From positions 806,001-870,000 of the forward strand of contig NZ_CP126279.1 of assembly GCF_003234815.2 (NCBI RefSeq): a stretch of DNA of 64,000 nt, read 5' to 3'. The notes beneath the pieces are model-generated. The model was not told the origin of the DNA. It was given only the letters and a program-made list of their open reading frames with translations, and ran no database searches. Positions 1 to 8,624 of the stretch are shown piece after piece (positions within the stretch are counted from its first letter, which is position 1; each line of letters begins with the position of its first letter). Position numbers and translations under genes: made by a program. Origin of the DNA: Curtobacterium sp. MCBD17_035 (GTDB lineage: Bacteria; Actinomycetota; Actinomycetes; Actinomycetales; Microbacteriaceae).

Positions 1-538
1 CCGTGTCGACCGCGGGCGGGACGAGCTCGGTGACGGCGACCCCGGTGCCGGCGAGCTGCGCGCGGAGGGCCTCCGAGTACGCGTGCACCCCGGCCTTCGA
101 CGCCGCGTAGCTCGCCATGAGGGGGAACGGGAGGAACGCGATCCCCGACGTCACCGTGATGAGGTCACCGCCGCCACGCGCGATGAGGTGCGGCGTGAAC
201 GCATCGATGACCCGGATCGTCCCGAGGAGGTTGACGTCGACGGTCACCGCGGTCTGCGCGAAGTGGGCCGGATCGCGGAGGTCCTCGAGGAGCATCACCC
301 CCGACATCGTGACGACGACGTCGAGGTCCGGGTGGTCCCGCAGCACGGTGTCGCGTGCGTGGAGGACGGAGGCCGGATCGGTGACGTCGACGACGACGGT
401 CTCGAGGTCGTCGACCCGGTCGACGTTCCGCCCGCCGACGACGACGGTGCTGCCCGCCGCGGCGAACCGTCTGGCGAGTCCGAGGCCGATGCCGGAGGTC
501 CCTCCGACGATGAAGACGCTGCGTCCGTTGATGTCCAT
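1..538 (-). CDS. SDR family oxidoreductase (DltE-like), C-terminus cut by window edge
   Basis: The gene is on the minus strand and continues past base 1, so only the N-terminal 179 residues are present. The protein opens with a Rossmann cofactor motif (GGTSGIGLGLA, residues about 12-22), followed by a DVTD acidic patch and the active-site motif SYAASKAG with Tyr and Lys in the classical YxxxK spacing. These mark a short-chain dehydrogenase/reductase using NAD(P)H. The GGTSGIG form resembles the DltE-type subgroup, whose substrates are usually unknown. The start ATG at 538 opens directly into the Rossmann fold, as is normal for the family. It stands alone here; the next gene (tesB) points the same way but lies about 100 bp upstream with its own end. 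Confidence 0.85.
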   Translation of the reverse strand, partial: MDINGRSVFIVGGTSGIGLGLARRFAAAGSTVVVGGRNVDRVDDLETVVVDVTDPASVLHARDTVLRDHPDLDVVVTMSGVMLLEDLRDPAHFAQTAVTVDVNLLGTIRVIDAFTPHLIARGGGDLITVTSGIAFLPFPLMASYAASKAGVHAYSEALRAQLAGTGVAVTELVPPAVDT

Positions 539-639
539 GGTGCTCTGCTCTCTGTCTGGTGACGGGGACATGAGCATCGTGGGCGCACCCGGAGCCGTGG
601 GGGAGTCGTCGGGTCTTCCTGGGACCGTCAGACCCCCGC

Positions 640-1527
640 TCAGGCCCCGGGCACGCGGAGCATGCCCTCCTGCGCGACCGTGGTCAGCAGGCGGCCCGAA
701 CGGTCGAACATCCGGCCGATCGCCAGTCCACGGCCGCTCTGCGCGCTCGGTGACTCCTGCGTGTAGAGCACCCAGTCATCAGCGCGGCCGTCGCGGTGCC
801 ACCACATCGCGTGGTCGAGGCTCGCGCTCTTGACGCCCGGCGTGCCCCAGGCGAGGCCGTGCCGCCGCATGATCGGCTCGAGGATCGACAGGTCGCTCGC
901 GTAACCGAGCACGGCACGGTGGAGGGCGGGGTCGTCGGGCAGGTCACCGGCCACCCGGAGCCAGACGGCCTGGTGGGCGACGCGCTCGCCGGTCACCTCG
1001 ATGAACACCGGCCCTCCGGGGTGCCGGACGTCGATCGACCGTTTCGCCCAGTGGCGGGCGACGGGGTGGTCGATCCCGGCGAGGAGCTCGGCGGCCGACG
1101 GCAGGGACTCGGGATCGGGGACGTCCAGGGGCATCGCGTCCTGGTGCTCCACGCCGGTGTCGGGCGTCTGGAACGAGGCGATCATCGAGAAGATCGGCAC
1201 ACCCCGCTGGTACGCCTGGACCCGACGCGTGGCGAAGGAGCGGCCGTCGTGGATCCGCTCGACGGCGAACGTGATCGGCTCGTCGATGGCACCGGGTCGG
1301 AGGAAGTACCCGTGCATCGAGTGGATGGCCCGCCCGTCGATCGTGGTCTGCGCCGCGACGACGCACTGGGCGAGGACCTGCCCGCCGAACACCCGGCCGC
1401 CGGGTGACCAGTGGCTCGACCCGGTGAAGATGTCCTCGCCGGTGCTCGCACCCGTGTCCACGAGCCGGAGGGTGGGCATGAAGTCCGGTTCGCCCGTCGT
1501 CGGGCCTCCGTGCGCTGGGCCGTTCAT
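640..1527 (-). CDS. tesB: acyl-CoA thioesterase II (TesB family)
   Basis: This 295-residue protein hydrolyses acyl-CoA esters to free acid and CoA. It has the double hot-dog layout of TesB: an N-terminal half with GRVFGGQVLAQ and HSMHGYFLRPG, and a C-terminal half with SLDHAMWWHR (Asp about 238), a GRG...G..F.R.GRL stretch and a terminal QEGMLR (Gln about 286). The Asp and Gln match the catalytic Asp/Gln positions of the family, and the length is typical (about 285-300). The first ATG is preferred over the internal Met at residue 17 because a TAGACT -10 element ends 8 nt before it. It is divergent from the unknown gene at 1604. Confidence 0.92.
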   Translation of the reverse strand: MNGPAHGGPTTGEPDFMPTLRLVDTGASTGEDIFTGSSHWSPGGRVFGGQVLAQCVVAAQTTIDGRAIHSMHGYFLRPGAIDEPITFAVERIHDGRSFATRRVQAYQRGVPIFSMIASFQTPDTGVEHQDAMPLDVPDPESLPSAAELLAGIDHPVARHWAKRSIDVRHPGGPVFIEVTGERVAHQAVWLRVAGDLPDDPALHRAVLGYASDLSILEPIMRRHGLAWGTPGVKSASLDHAMWWHRDGRADDWVLYTQESPSAQSGRGLAIGRMFDRSGRLLTTVAQEGMLRVPGA

Positions 1528-1535
1528 CGCCCCGT

Positions 1536-1541
1536 AGTCTA
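1536..1541 (-). promoter_or_regulatory. -10 element of leaderless tesB promoter
   Basis: TAGACT on the minus strand, 8 nt before the tesB ATG. This spacing puts the transcription start at or next to the start codon, so tesB mRNA is probably leaderless. Confidence 0.6.
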
Positions 1542-1603
1542 CGAGCCACCCGAGCGGGGTGCCCCAGCGGTCCGGGGGCGTGGTCCGTTATCCTCGACCG
1601 TTG

Positions 1604-2308
1604 ATGAGCCCGTCGTTCACGCTTCCCGACACCACCTCCCTCGGCGACCTCCGCACCTACCTGCGGCGGGCCTCCCGGGTGGAGGACGGATCGGTGCGGC
1701 TCATCGCCGGTGGCGGCGTCCTCGCCGTCTACACGGCGATCCTCTACCCGGTCGGGTTGCTCGACGAGGTGCCGACGGTGCTCGGACTCCGGACGTTCGC
1801 GCTGGCCGATCCGGTCGAGTTCGACGCCGTCGTCCCGATCGCGTCGTTCGTCCACCGGCTCGACGCGCTCGTCGAGGAGCACCGCTCCGCCGAGGAACGC
1901 GGACTGGACCCGACCGCGGCGACCGCCGTCACGGCTGAGCTCCCGCTCGAGGTCCACACCGTGACCTGGGCCGCGATCTCGCCGCCCCGCGGTGGCTGGG
2001 TCGCGCAGCTCGACATCGATGCCCGCACGCTCCGCCGGGTCGCGCGCGAGGGCATGGCCGAGGTGGCAGAAGCCGTCCCGACGGCCGCCGGCGACGCCGT
2101 CGTGCGCCGCGTCCGCGCCGAGGTCTGGGGCAGGCCCGTGAACGGTGAGGAGCACCTGCCCGCTGGAGCCGCGTTCGCGGCCGAGAGCCTCGGGTTCCTG
2201 GCCGAGGGTGAACCCGTCCGTCTGTTCGAGACGGGGCCGTGGAGCCGCCTGACGACGACCCGCGGGCATGTGCTCGTCAAGCGTCGGGCGTGGAGCCTGT
2301 CCCGCTGA
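1604..2308 (+). CDS. conserved hypothetical protein
   Basis: A 234-residue protein that I do not recognise. It has no obvious signal peptide; one moderately hydrophobic stretch (about residues 28-45, LIAGGGVLAVYTAILYP) looks more like a buried core strand/helix than a membrane span. The coding pattern is strong (GC-rich third positions throughout). TATCCT lies 9 nt before the ATG and 6 nt before an in-frame TTG at 1601, so the true start may be either codon on a leaderless mRNA. Its 3' end overlaps the 3' end of the convergent glbO gene by 32 bp. Confidence 0.75.
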   Translation: MSPSFTLPDTTSLGDLRTYLRRASRVEDGSVRLIAGGGVLAVYTAILYPVGLLDEVPTVLGLRTFALADPVEFDAVVPIASFVHRLDALVEEHRSAEERGLDPTAATAVTAELPLEVHTVTWAAISPPRGGWVAQLDIDARTLRRVAREGMAEVAEAVPTAAGDAVVRRVRAEVWGRPVNGEEHLPAGAAFAAESLGFLAEGEPVRLFETGPWSRLTTTRGHVLVKRRAWSLSR

Positions 2309-2792
2309 CGTCGCCCGCGGCGTTCACCATGGCGTGCGCCGCGCGCTCGAGGTACGCCCAGAGCATCGCCTCGTCCATCGGAGCGAGGTCGAGACCGTCG
2401 ACGGCGGCGCGCATGTGCCGCAACCAGCGGTCCCGTGCATCCGGGGTCACGCGGAACGGCATGTGCCGCATCCGCAGCCGCGGGTGCCCGCGCTCCTCCG
2501 AGTAGGTCGTCGGTCCGCCCCAGTACTGCTGGAGGAACAGGGAGAGTCGCGAGATCGCGCCCTCCAGGTCCTCGGCCGGGTACATCGGCCAGATGACGGG
2601 GTCGCTCTGGACACCCTCGTAGAAGGCGCGGACGAGCCGGTCGAACGTCGGGGCGCCGCCGATCCGGTGGAAGAGCTCGCCGCCCGGGGTCACGCCGCCC
2701 GAGCCCACGCGGAGCGTGATCGGCTGCGGCCCGACGCCGACGCCGGGGCGCTCGGTGCCCTGGGCGGGGCGCTCGGTGCCGTCGCCGCTCAT
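2277..2792 (-). CDS. glbO: group II truncated haemoglobin
   Basis: 171 residues with the trHb signature: LFHRIGGAPTFDRLVRAFYEGV at the N-terminal helix B region, then SDPVIWPMYPAEDLEGA, LFLQQYWGGP, HPRLRMRHMPF (proximal His region) and a final Trp-rich helix. This matches the GlbO type of actinobacteria, a haem protein that binds O2 and is linked to membrane lipids and detoxification chemistry. The chosen ATG at 2792 overlaps the TGA of the upstream mscS gene (ATGA), so the two are translationally coupled. A longer reading is open upstream but runs inside mscS. The stop lies inside the 3' end of the opposite-strand gene 1604-2308. Confidence 0.9.
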   Translation of the reverse strand: MSGDGTERPAQGTERPGVGVGPQPITLRVGSGGVTPGGELFHRIGGAPTFDRLVRAFYEGVQSDPVIWPMYPAEDLEGAISRLSLFLQQYWGGPTTYSEERGHPRLRMRHMPFRVTPDARDRWLRHMRAAVDGLDLAPMDEAMLWAYLERAAHAMVNAAGDVSGTGSTPDA

Positions 2793-3826
2793 GCCGGGTC
2801 CCGGGGCGCCGTGGCCTTCTTGCGGGACGGTCGGGTGACGGGCGTCGGATGCGTGCGCGGGGGGCGAGCGCCGTTGATCGAGGTGGCGTTCTCCCACCCG
2901 GCGGGCATGATCATCGCCATGGCGGGCAGCGTCACGCCGAGGTCGTCGACCGCCTTCTTGAGGCGGACCCGGAGCTCCCGGCCGACGGCGTCGAGTTCGG
3001 CAGCGCGCGTCTTGATGACGAGCCGGAACACCATCGCACCGTCGGTGATCGTCTGGAGGCCCCAGATCTCCGGCTTCTCGACGATGCGCTGCCGCCAGCG
3101 GGTCTCCTGCGCCATCGCCACCGCCGCGCCGAGCAGTGCGTCCTCGACGGCGTCGATGTCCGTCTCGTACGGGACGGTGACGTCGACGAGGACGCGGGAC
3201 CATCCCTGCGACATGTTCCCGACGCGGAGGATCTGCCCGTTCGGTACGAACCAGAGGATCCCGTTGACGTCACGGACCTGCATGACCCGCAGGCCGACGT
3301 TCTCGACCACGCCGGTGGCCTGACCCGTGTCGACGACGTCACCGACGCCGGCTTGGTCCTCGATGATCATGAAGATCCCGGACAGCAGGTCCTTGACGAT
3401 GCTCTGCGCCCCGACGGCGAGGCCCGCGGCGACCACCGACGCCCCCGCGACGAGCCCCAGCAGGTTCGCGCCGAACTGGCTGGCGATGATGACGAGCGCC
3501 ACGACGGCGATCACCACGGTCGCGACGTTCTCGAGCACGCTGCCGAGCGTCCGGGTGCGCTGGATCACACGCGCGGTCTGCAGGGGCGACGCGATGAGGG
3601 CCTGCGTGTCCTCGACGTTCTGCCGACGCTTCACACCGTTGACGATGCGGTCGACGAGGTTCCGGATGACCCGGCGCAGGAACAGTCGCAGGACGACAGC
3701 GAGGACCACGACGATCACGATCGTGATCGCCGTGTGCCAGGTGTCGACGAACTGCGTGAAGGCGTTCGTCACGATGGTCTTCGCTTCGTCGGTGGGGGAT
3801 GGGGTCGATGTCGCGGCGAGGAGCAT
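2789..3826 (-). CDS. mscS: small-conductance mechanosensitive ion channel (MscS family)
   Basis: 345-residue membrane protein. A hydrophobic helix near residues 30-52 is followed by two more at about 95-118 and 122-145; the third is rich in Gly/Ala (LLGLVAGASVVAAGLAVGAQSIVKDLLSG), the pore-lining TM3 hallmark of MscS. The soluble beta domain follows, with WFVPNGQI and the cytoplasmic vestibule. It releases solutes from the cell during hypo-osmotic shock. The C-terminal tail is basic (PSRKKATAPRDPA). It is the first gene of a two-gene unit with glbO, which it overlaps by 4 nt; a TACCAT hexamer lies 10 nt before its ATG. Confidence 0.9.
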   Translation of the reverse strand: MLLAATSTPSPTDEAKTIVTNAFTQFVDTWHTAITIVIVVVLAVVLRLFLRRVIRNLVDRIVNGVKRRQNVEDTQALIASPLQTARVIQRTRTLGSVLENVATVVIAVVALVIIASQFGANLLGLVAGASVVAAGLAVGAQSIVKDLLSGIFMIIEDQAGVGDVVDTGQATGVVENVGLRVMQVRDVNGILWFVPNGQILRVGNMSQGWSRVLVDVTVPYETDIDAVEDALLGAAVAMAQETRWRQRIVEKPEIWGLQTITDGAMVFRLVIKTRAAELDAVGRELRVRLKKAVDDLGVTLPAMAMIMPAGWENATSINGARPPRTHPTPVTRPSRKKATAPRDPA

Positions 3827-3973
3827 GGTCCGAGCGATGGTAGGGGATGGACCTCGGCCGGACGTTCAGCTGCGCCCGGCCGAGGCGCGGTCACACGGTG
3901 TTCTCAGGGGTCCCGAGGCCTGTCACGAGGATGACACCCTGGAGAGGATCCCAGGAGCGGGCGGAGTACCCGA

Positions 3974-4007
3974 GGGAGGGGCGGCGGGGGCTCCCGCCGC
4001 CCCTCCC
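3974..4007 (-). terminator. GC-rich terminator hairpin after pepN
   Basis: A perfect 15-bp stem (3974-3988 with 3993-4007) with a 4-nt loop, 5 bp beyond the pepN stop codon. No U-tract follows on the minus strand, as is common in high-GC actinobacteria. The rest of the gap up to the mscS start (3827-3973) shows no gene. Confidence 0.75.
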
Positions 4008-4012
4008 TTCGA

Positions 4013-6604
4013 TCAGGCGTCGGCCGCCTGGACCGCGAGCGCCCGCTCGACACCGGCGAGGTTCTCGACGACCAGGCGGCGGAGCGCCGGGGTCTCCGCG
4101 TGGGTGTCGAGCCATGCCTGCGTCGCGTCGCGGAGTTCGACGCTCGCGAGCGGCGCCGGGTAGAGGCCCGCCACCAGGGTCTCCGCGATGTGGTAGGTCC
4201 GGTTGGCCCAGATCTCGGTCAGGGCGTCGAAGTACCGCGACACGATGCCCTCGAGCGCGACGGGCGTGAGGACGTGCTGGTACCCGACCGCGGTCTGCCG
4301 CACGATCGCGTTCGGCAGGGCGTCGGAGTCGACGAGCGACGAGAACGCGGTGAGCTTGCCCTCGGCGGTGGGGATGGTCGCCCGCGCGCGCGCCGCGGCC
4401 TGCTCACCGTTCGCCGTCGGGTCGGCGGCGAGCTCCGTGGCGATCTCGGACTCGCCCGCGGCGCCGTTGAGCACGAGCCCCTCGAGCAACTCCCAGCGCA
4501 GGTCCGTGTCGATCGTCAGGTCGTTGAGCAGGACGTCACCGCTCCGGAGCCCCTGCAGCGTCGCGACGTGCTCCGGGGTCGACGCGATCTGCGCGAAGAA
4601 CTTGACGAACTGGAACTGGGCGTCGGATCCGGCCTCCGCCGTCGCCGCCAGCTGCCAGAGGGCGTCGCCGACCTCGCGGACGGTGGCCTCTCGCTTCGCG
4701 GGCGCGACGTAGCTCCGGGCGGCCAGGAGCAGCTGCGACAGCGTGGTCCGGATGGTCGTCGACTCGGTCTCGGTGGCGATGTTGCCGAGGACCAGGCGGA
4801 CGTAGTCGCTCGCCGGCGCTTCCGCGTCGCGGGTGGCGTCCCACACCGCACCCCAGACGATCGACCGGGCGAGCGGGTTCGCGATGGCGGCCAGGTGTTC
4901 CACCGCCGTGCGGCGCGAGTCCTCGTCGAGGCGGATCTTGGCGTACGCCAGGTCGTCGTCGTTGAGCAGCACGAGGTCCCCGCGGTGCACGCCGACGAGC
5001 TCCCGGACCTCGGTCCGCGGGCCGTCGACGTCGATCTCGATGCGGTGCGTGCGCTCGAGCTTGCCACCGGCGGACGCGGCGTTCGCGCCGAACGGGTGGA
5101 CGGCCTCCTCGTGGGCGTCGCCGCCGAACGCGTACACGCCGATGGCGAGGCGATGGGGACGCAGCGTCGGGTGGTCGCTCGGGGCCTCCTGGAGGACCGC
5201 GAACGCGGTGATCACGCCGTCGTCGTCCGTCGTGAACTCGGGACGGAGCGTGTTCACCCCGGCCGTCTCGAGCCAGACGCTCGACCAATCGGAGAGGTCT
5301 CGGCCGCTCGTGACCTCGAGCTCGGCGAGCAGGTCGCGCAGCTCGGTGTTGCCGTGCGCGTGCTTCTTGAAGTAGGCCGAGACGCCGGCGAAGAAGGCGT
5401 CGATCCCGACCCAGGCGACGAGCTGCTTGAGGACCGAGCCGCCCTTCGCGTACGTGATGCCGTCGAAGTTGACCTGGACGTCCTCGAGGTCGTTGATGGT
5501 GGCCACGACGGGGTGGGTCGACGGGAGCTGGTCCTGCCGGTAGGCCCAGGACTTCTCCATCGCCTGGAACGTCGTCCAGGCCTCGGTCCACTCGGTGGCC
5601 TCGGCGGTCGCGATCGTCGACGCCCACTCCGCGAAGGACTCGTTGAGCCAGAGGTCGTTCCACCACTTCATCGTGACCAGGTCGCCGAACCACATGTGCG
5701 CGAGCTCGTGCAGGATCGTGACGACGCGGCGCTCCTTGATCGCATCGGTCACCTTCGAGCGGAACACGTAGGTCTCGGTGAACGTCACGGCACCGGCGTT
5801 CTCCATGGCCCCCGCGTTGAACTCGGGCACGAAGAGCTGGTCGTACTTGTCGAAGGGGTAGGCGACGTCGAACTTGTCCTCGTAGTAGGCGAAGCCCTTG
5901 CGGGTCGTCTCGACGACGTACTCGGGGTCGAGGTACTCGGCGAGCGACTGCCGGGCGAAGATCCCGAGCGGGATGGTGCGGCCGTCGCGGCTCGTCAGTT
6001 CGCTGCGGACCACGGTGTACGGACCCGCGATGAGCGCGGTGATGTAGCTCGAGATCCGCGAGGTTGGAGCGAACGTCCACGTCGCGACGTCGCCGTCGAC
6101 GCGGGGCTCGGGGGTCGGCGAGTTCGACACGACCTGCCAACGAGACGGCGCGGTGACCGTGAACGCGAACGTCGCCTTGAGGTCGGGCTGCTCGAACACG
6201 GTGAACATCCGGCGCGAGTCCGGGACCTCGAACTGGGAGTAGAGGTAGACCTCGCCGTCGACGGGGTCGACGAAGCGGTGCAGGCCCTCGCCCGTGTTGG
6301 TGTACCGCATGTCGGCGACGACGGTGAGCTCGTTCTCGGCCTGGAGATCGTCGAGGCGGATGCGCACGCCGTCGTTGACGTCCGCCACGTCGAGCGCGGT
6401 GCCGTTGAGCGTGACCGCGTGCACGGCCGCGGTGATCGCGTCGATGAACGTCGCGGCACCCGGCGTCGCGGAGAACCGCACGGTCGTGGTGCTCCCGAAG
6501 GTCTCGTCACCCCGTGTCAGGTCGAGGTCGACCTCGTAGGCGGCGACGTCGACGACGGCCGCACGCTCCTGGGCTTCGATTCGGGTGAGGTTCTCTCCGG
6601 GCAC
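4013..6604 (-). CDS. pepN: aminopeptidase N, M1 metallopeptidase
   Basis: 863-residue zinc aminopeptidase that removes N-terminal residues from peptides in the cytoplasm. With this start the exopeptidase motif GAMEN is at 265-269 and the zinc site HELAH at 299-303, with the third ligand Glu 23 residues downstream (LWLNESFAEW). The C-terminal half is the ERAP1-like helical domain usual for actinobacterial PepN. I place the start at the GTG giving VPGENLTRIEAQERA, because family members begin at this point and GGAG lies 6 nt before it; an in-frame ATG four codons upstream (6616) sits directly on the ribosome site. A strong hairpin ends the transcript. Confidence 0.95.
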   Translation of the reverse strand: MPGENLTRIEAQERAAVVDVAAYEVDLDLTRGDETFGSTTTVRFSATPGAATFIDAITAAVHAVTLNGTALDVADVNDGVRIRLDDLQAENELTVVADMRYTNTGEGLHRFVDPVDGEVYLYSQFEVPDSRRMFTVFEQPDLKATFAFTVTAPSRWQVVSNSPTPEPRVDGDVATWTFAPTSRISSYITALIAGPYTVVRSELTSRDGRTIPLGIFARQSLAEYLDPEYVVETTRKGFAYYEDKFDVAYPFDKYDQLFVPEFNAGAMENAGAVTFTETYVFRSKVTDAIKERRVVTILHELAHMWFGDLVTMKWWNDLWLNESFAEWASTIATAEATEWTEAWTTFQAMEKSWAYRQDQLPSTHPVVATINDLEDVQVNFDGITYAKGGSVLKQLVAWVGIDAFFAGVSAYFKKHAHGNTELRDLLAELEVTSGRDLSDWSSVWLETAGVNTLRPEFTTDDDGVITAFAVLQEAPSDHPTLRPHRLAIGVYAFGGDAHEEAVHPFGANAASAGGKLERTHRIEIDVDGPRTEVRELVGVHRGDLVLLNDDDLAYAKIRLDEDSRRTAVEHLAAIANPLARSIVWGAVWDATRDAEAPASDYVRLVLGNIATETESTTIRTTLSQLLLAARSYVAPAKREATVREVGDALWQLAATAEAGSDAQFQFVKFFAQIASTPEHVATLQGLRSGDVLLNDLTIDTDLRWELLEGLVLNGAAGESEIATELAADPTANGEQAAARARATIPTAEGKLTAFSSLVDSDALPNAIVRQTAVGYQHVLTPVALEGIVSRYFDALTEIWANRTYHIAETLVAGLYPAPLASVELRDATQAWLDTHAETPALRRLVVENLAGVERALAVQAADA

Positions 6605-6704
6605 GGGCCGCTCCATCCTTCTGCGAGCGCGCAGGCGTCGTGGGCCCGGCGCGTCGGGGGTGTCGTCGCCGTCGATGGCGACCCGTCAACCCTACCGACG
6701 CGCG

Positions 6705-6710
6705 TAGTGT
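6705..6710 (+). promoter_or_regulatory. -10 element, leaderless promoter of DsbA-family gene
   Basis: TAGTGT followed by exactly 7 nt and the ATG at 6718. This decides the start of the downstream gene against an in-frame upstream codon. Confidence 0.6.
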
Positions 6711-6717
6711 CACCGGC

Positions 6718-7359
6718 ATGACGGACACCGCTGTGGACAGCTCCCCGACGACCCCGACCGCTGTGGACTTCTGGTTCGACCCCACGTGTCCCTGGGCGTG
6801 GATGACGAGCCGCTGGGTGGGCGAGGTCGAGCAGCACCGCGACCTCGACGTCACGTGGCACGTCATGAGCCTGTTCGTCCTCAACGAGGGCCAGGACATC
6901 CCCGAGAACTACAAGGAGGCGCTCGACCGGAACCAGGTGTACTCGCGGCTCGTCACCGCGGCGCGCCTCCGCCACGGCCAGGACGTCGTCAAGCGCCTGT
7001 ACGACGCCCTCGGCGAGCACATCCACCACCGTCAGGAGAAGGACCCGCAGCAGGTCGTGCCCACCGTCCTGGAGGAGCTCGGACTCGAGGCCGATCTCGC
7101 CGACGCCGCGTGGACCGACGAGACCGACGCCGCGATGCGCGAGAGCCACCGCGACGGCATCGAGCGGGTCGGCCAGGACGTCGGCACCCCGGTGATCGCC
7201 GTCGAGGGCACCGCGTTCTTCGGCCCCGTCATCTCGCCCGCCCCGAAGGGTCAGCAGGCGCTCGACCTGTGGGACGGCGTCGTCGCGGCGGCCCGGTACC
7301 CCGGCTTCTTCGAGCTCAAGCGCTCCCGCACCGTCGGCCCGATCTTCGACACCGTCTGA
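6718..7359 (+). CDS. DsbA family protein, mycothiol-dependent nitroreductase-like
   Basis: 213 residues with a thioredoxin fold. The active-site region is FWFDPTCPWAWMTSRW (Cys about 23), a CPWx site with a single Cys, followed by a helical insert and the cis-Pro loop GTPVIAVEGTAFFGPV. This matches the Rv2466c-type actinobacterial enzymes, which use mycothiol as the electron donor and reduce nitro compounds or disulfides. It is cytoplasmic (no signal peptide). Calling the exact substrate would be guesswork. It is divergent from pepN and ends in a long palindromic terminator shared with the convergent GNAT gene. Confidence 0.85.
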   Translation: MTDTAVDSSPTTPTAVDFWFDPTCPWAWMTSRWVGEVEQHRDLDVTWHVMSLFVLNEGQDIPENYKEALDRNQVYSRLVTAARLRHGQDVVKRLYDALGEHIHHRQEKDPQQVVPTVLEELGLEADLADAAWTDETDAAMRESHRDGIERVGQDVGTPVIAVEGTAFFGPVISPAPKGQQALDLWDGVVAAARYPGFFELKRSRTVGPIFDTV

Positions 7360-7439
7360 CGCGGCCGCCGTCGGCCGGGAGGCGCGGGTCGGTCCCGCCC
7401 CGTCCCTCCCGGCCGCCCCTGGCCGGCCCCCGGAGTCGC

Positions 7440-7497
7440 CGAGATCGCAGAACACGCCGCTCACGGATGGACGTGAGCGGCGTGTTCTGCGATCTCG
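7440..7497. terminator. long bidirectional hairpin, palindrome family copy 1
   Basis: Perfect 25-bp inverted repeat (7440-7464 with 7473-7497) with an 8-nt loop, between two convergent genes. Its outer arm CGAGATCGCAG recurs at 29779 and 38236, while the inner arm (AACACGCCGCTCAC) is unique to this copy. It can serve as a terminator on both strands. Confidence 0.8.
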
Positions 7498-7538
7498 TCG
7501 GAAGGTCGACGCGGAGGCGGAGGGTCGGGCCCACCCCG

Positions 7539-8051
7539 TCAGGCCAGGGCTCGCCGCATGACGACGAGGTCGTGCCACCGGTCGAACTTGCGGCCGACCT
7601 CGCGCACGGTGGCGACGTGCTCGAACCCGAACCGTTGGTGCAGGCGGATCGACGCGGCGTTGTCCGAGGCGATGTCGGCGATCATGACGTGTCGTCCGGC
7701 CCGGACGGCGTGGTCGATCGCGGCCCCGAGGAGCGTCGACGCGATGCCCCGGCCGTGGAACCGCGCGTCGAGGTAGATGCTGTCCTCGACGGTCCACCGG
7801 TAGCCCGGGTTCTCGCGCCACGGCCCGTAGGTGACGTAGCCCGCGACCGCACCGTCGGCCTCGGCGACGAACACCGGGAACCCGTCGCGGCGGCGCTCCG
7901 CCAGCCAGTCGTCGAACCACGCGCGGGGGAGCGGTTCGTCGCGCCAGATCGCCGTGGAGTGCAGGACGGCCTCGCGGTGGAGCGCGTGCACGACGTCGAG
8001 GTCGTCCGGCTCGGCATGCCGCACGACGACGTCCGGCGGGGTCGTGGTCAT
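7539..8051 (-). CDS. GNAT family N-acetyltransferase, phosphinothricin acetyltransferase-like
   Basis: 170 residues. The order of motifs follows the PAT/Bar-type GNAT group: an N-terminal DLDVVHALHREAVLHSTAIW, then VAGYVTYGPWRENPGYRWTVEDSIYLDARFHGRGIASTLLGA, containing the acetyl-CoA pyrophosphate loop (R/Q-x-x-G-x-G/A: RFHGRGIA), and the C-terminal ASIRLHQRFGFEHVATVREVG. Such enzymes acetylate small amines, including methionine sulfoximine or phosphinothricin; which one here cannot be read from sequence. It has a leaderless promoter that faces rpiB. Confidence 0.85.
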   Translation of the reverse strand: MTTTPPDVVVRHAEPDDLDVVHALHREAVLHSTAIWRDEPLPRAWFDDWLAERRRDGFPVFVAEADGAVAGYVTYGPWRENPGYRWTVEDSIYLDARFHGRGIASTLLGAAIDHAVRAGRHVMIADIASDNAASIRLHQRFGFEHVATVREVGRKFDRWHDLVVMRRALA

Positions 8052-8057
8052 GCCTCG

Positions 8058-8063
8058 ATGCTA
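8058..8063 (-). promoter_or_regulatory. -10 element of GNAT gene
   Basis: TAGCAT on the minus strand, 6 nt before the ATG at 8051; a leaderless arrangement. Confidence 0.55.
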
Positions 8064-8113
8064 GGGGCCGGCAGCACCCCGGACCGGCCCGGAGCGGCGT
8101 CTGCGCCCGGGAA

Positions 8114-8119
8114 TAGGAT
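8114..8119 (+). promoter_or_regulatory. -10 element of rpiB
   Basis: TAGGAT, 7 nt before the rpiB ATG at 8127. It lies back to back with the GNAT promoter, giving two leaderless transcripts from a 75-bp gap. Confidence 0.6.
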
Positions 8120-8126
8120 CGCAGGC

Positions 8127-8615
8127 ATGCGCATCCACCTCGGCACGGACCACGCCGGCCTCGACTTCTCGCACACGCTCGCCCAGCACCTCACCGAGGC
8201 CGGCCACGAGGTCGTCGACCATGGTCCCGCCGAGTACGACCCGCTCGACGACTACCCCTCGTTCTGCATCAACGCCGCGTCGGCCGTCGTGCGCGACCAG
8301 CGTGCGGGCGTGCAGGCACTCGGCGTCGTGTTCGGTGGGTCGGGCAACGGCGAGCAGATCGCCGCCAACAAGGTCGAGGGTGTGCGCGCCGCGCTCGTGT
8401 GGAACGAGTCGACCGCGCTGCTGGCCCGGCAGCACAACGACGCGAACGTCATCTCGATCGGTGCCCGCCAGCACACCGAGGCCGAGGCCATCCGCTTCGT
8501 CGACCTGTTCATCGCCGAGCCGTTCTCGGGCGAGGAGCGCCACGCGCGTCGCATCGCGCAGCTCGCCGAGTACGAGACCACCGGCACGATCGCCGGCAAG
8601 CAGATCGACGCCTGA
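8127..8615 (+). CDS. rpiB: ribose-5-phosphate isomerase B
   Basis: 162 residues of the RpiB/LacAB family, interconverting ribose 5-phosphate and ribulose 5-phosphate in the pentose phosphate pathway. Visible landmarks: MRIHLGTDHAGLD at the N-terminus (phosphate-binding DHAG), DYPSFCINAA, the GVVFGGSGNGEQIAANKVEGVRAAL loop with Ser/Gly-rich anion site, and NDANVISIGAR. The Cys in DYPSFC corresponds to the region where some relatives carry the catalytic Cys, while mycobacterial-type enzymes use an acidic residue instead. The next gene begins 9 nt after its stop, so both are probably cotranscribed. Confidence 0.93.
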   Translation: MRIHLGTDHAGLDFSHTLAQHLTEAGHEVVDHGPAEYDPLDDYPSFCINAASAVVRDQRAGVQALGVVFGGSGNGEQIAANKVEGVRAALVWNESTALLARQHNDANVISIGARQHTEAEAIRFVDLFIAEPFSGEERHARRIAQLAEYETTGTIAGKQIDA

Positions 8616-8624
8616 GCCGTCCCG

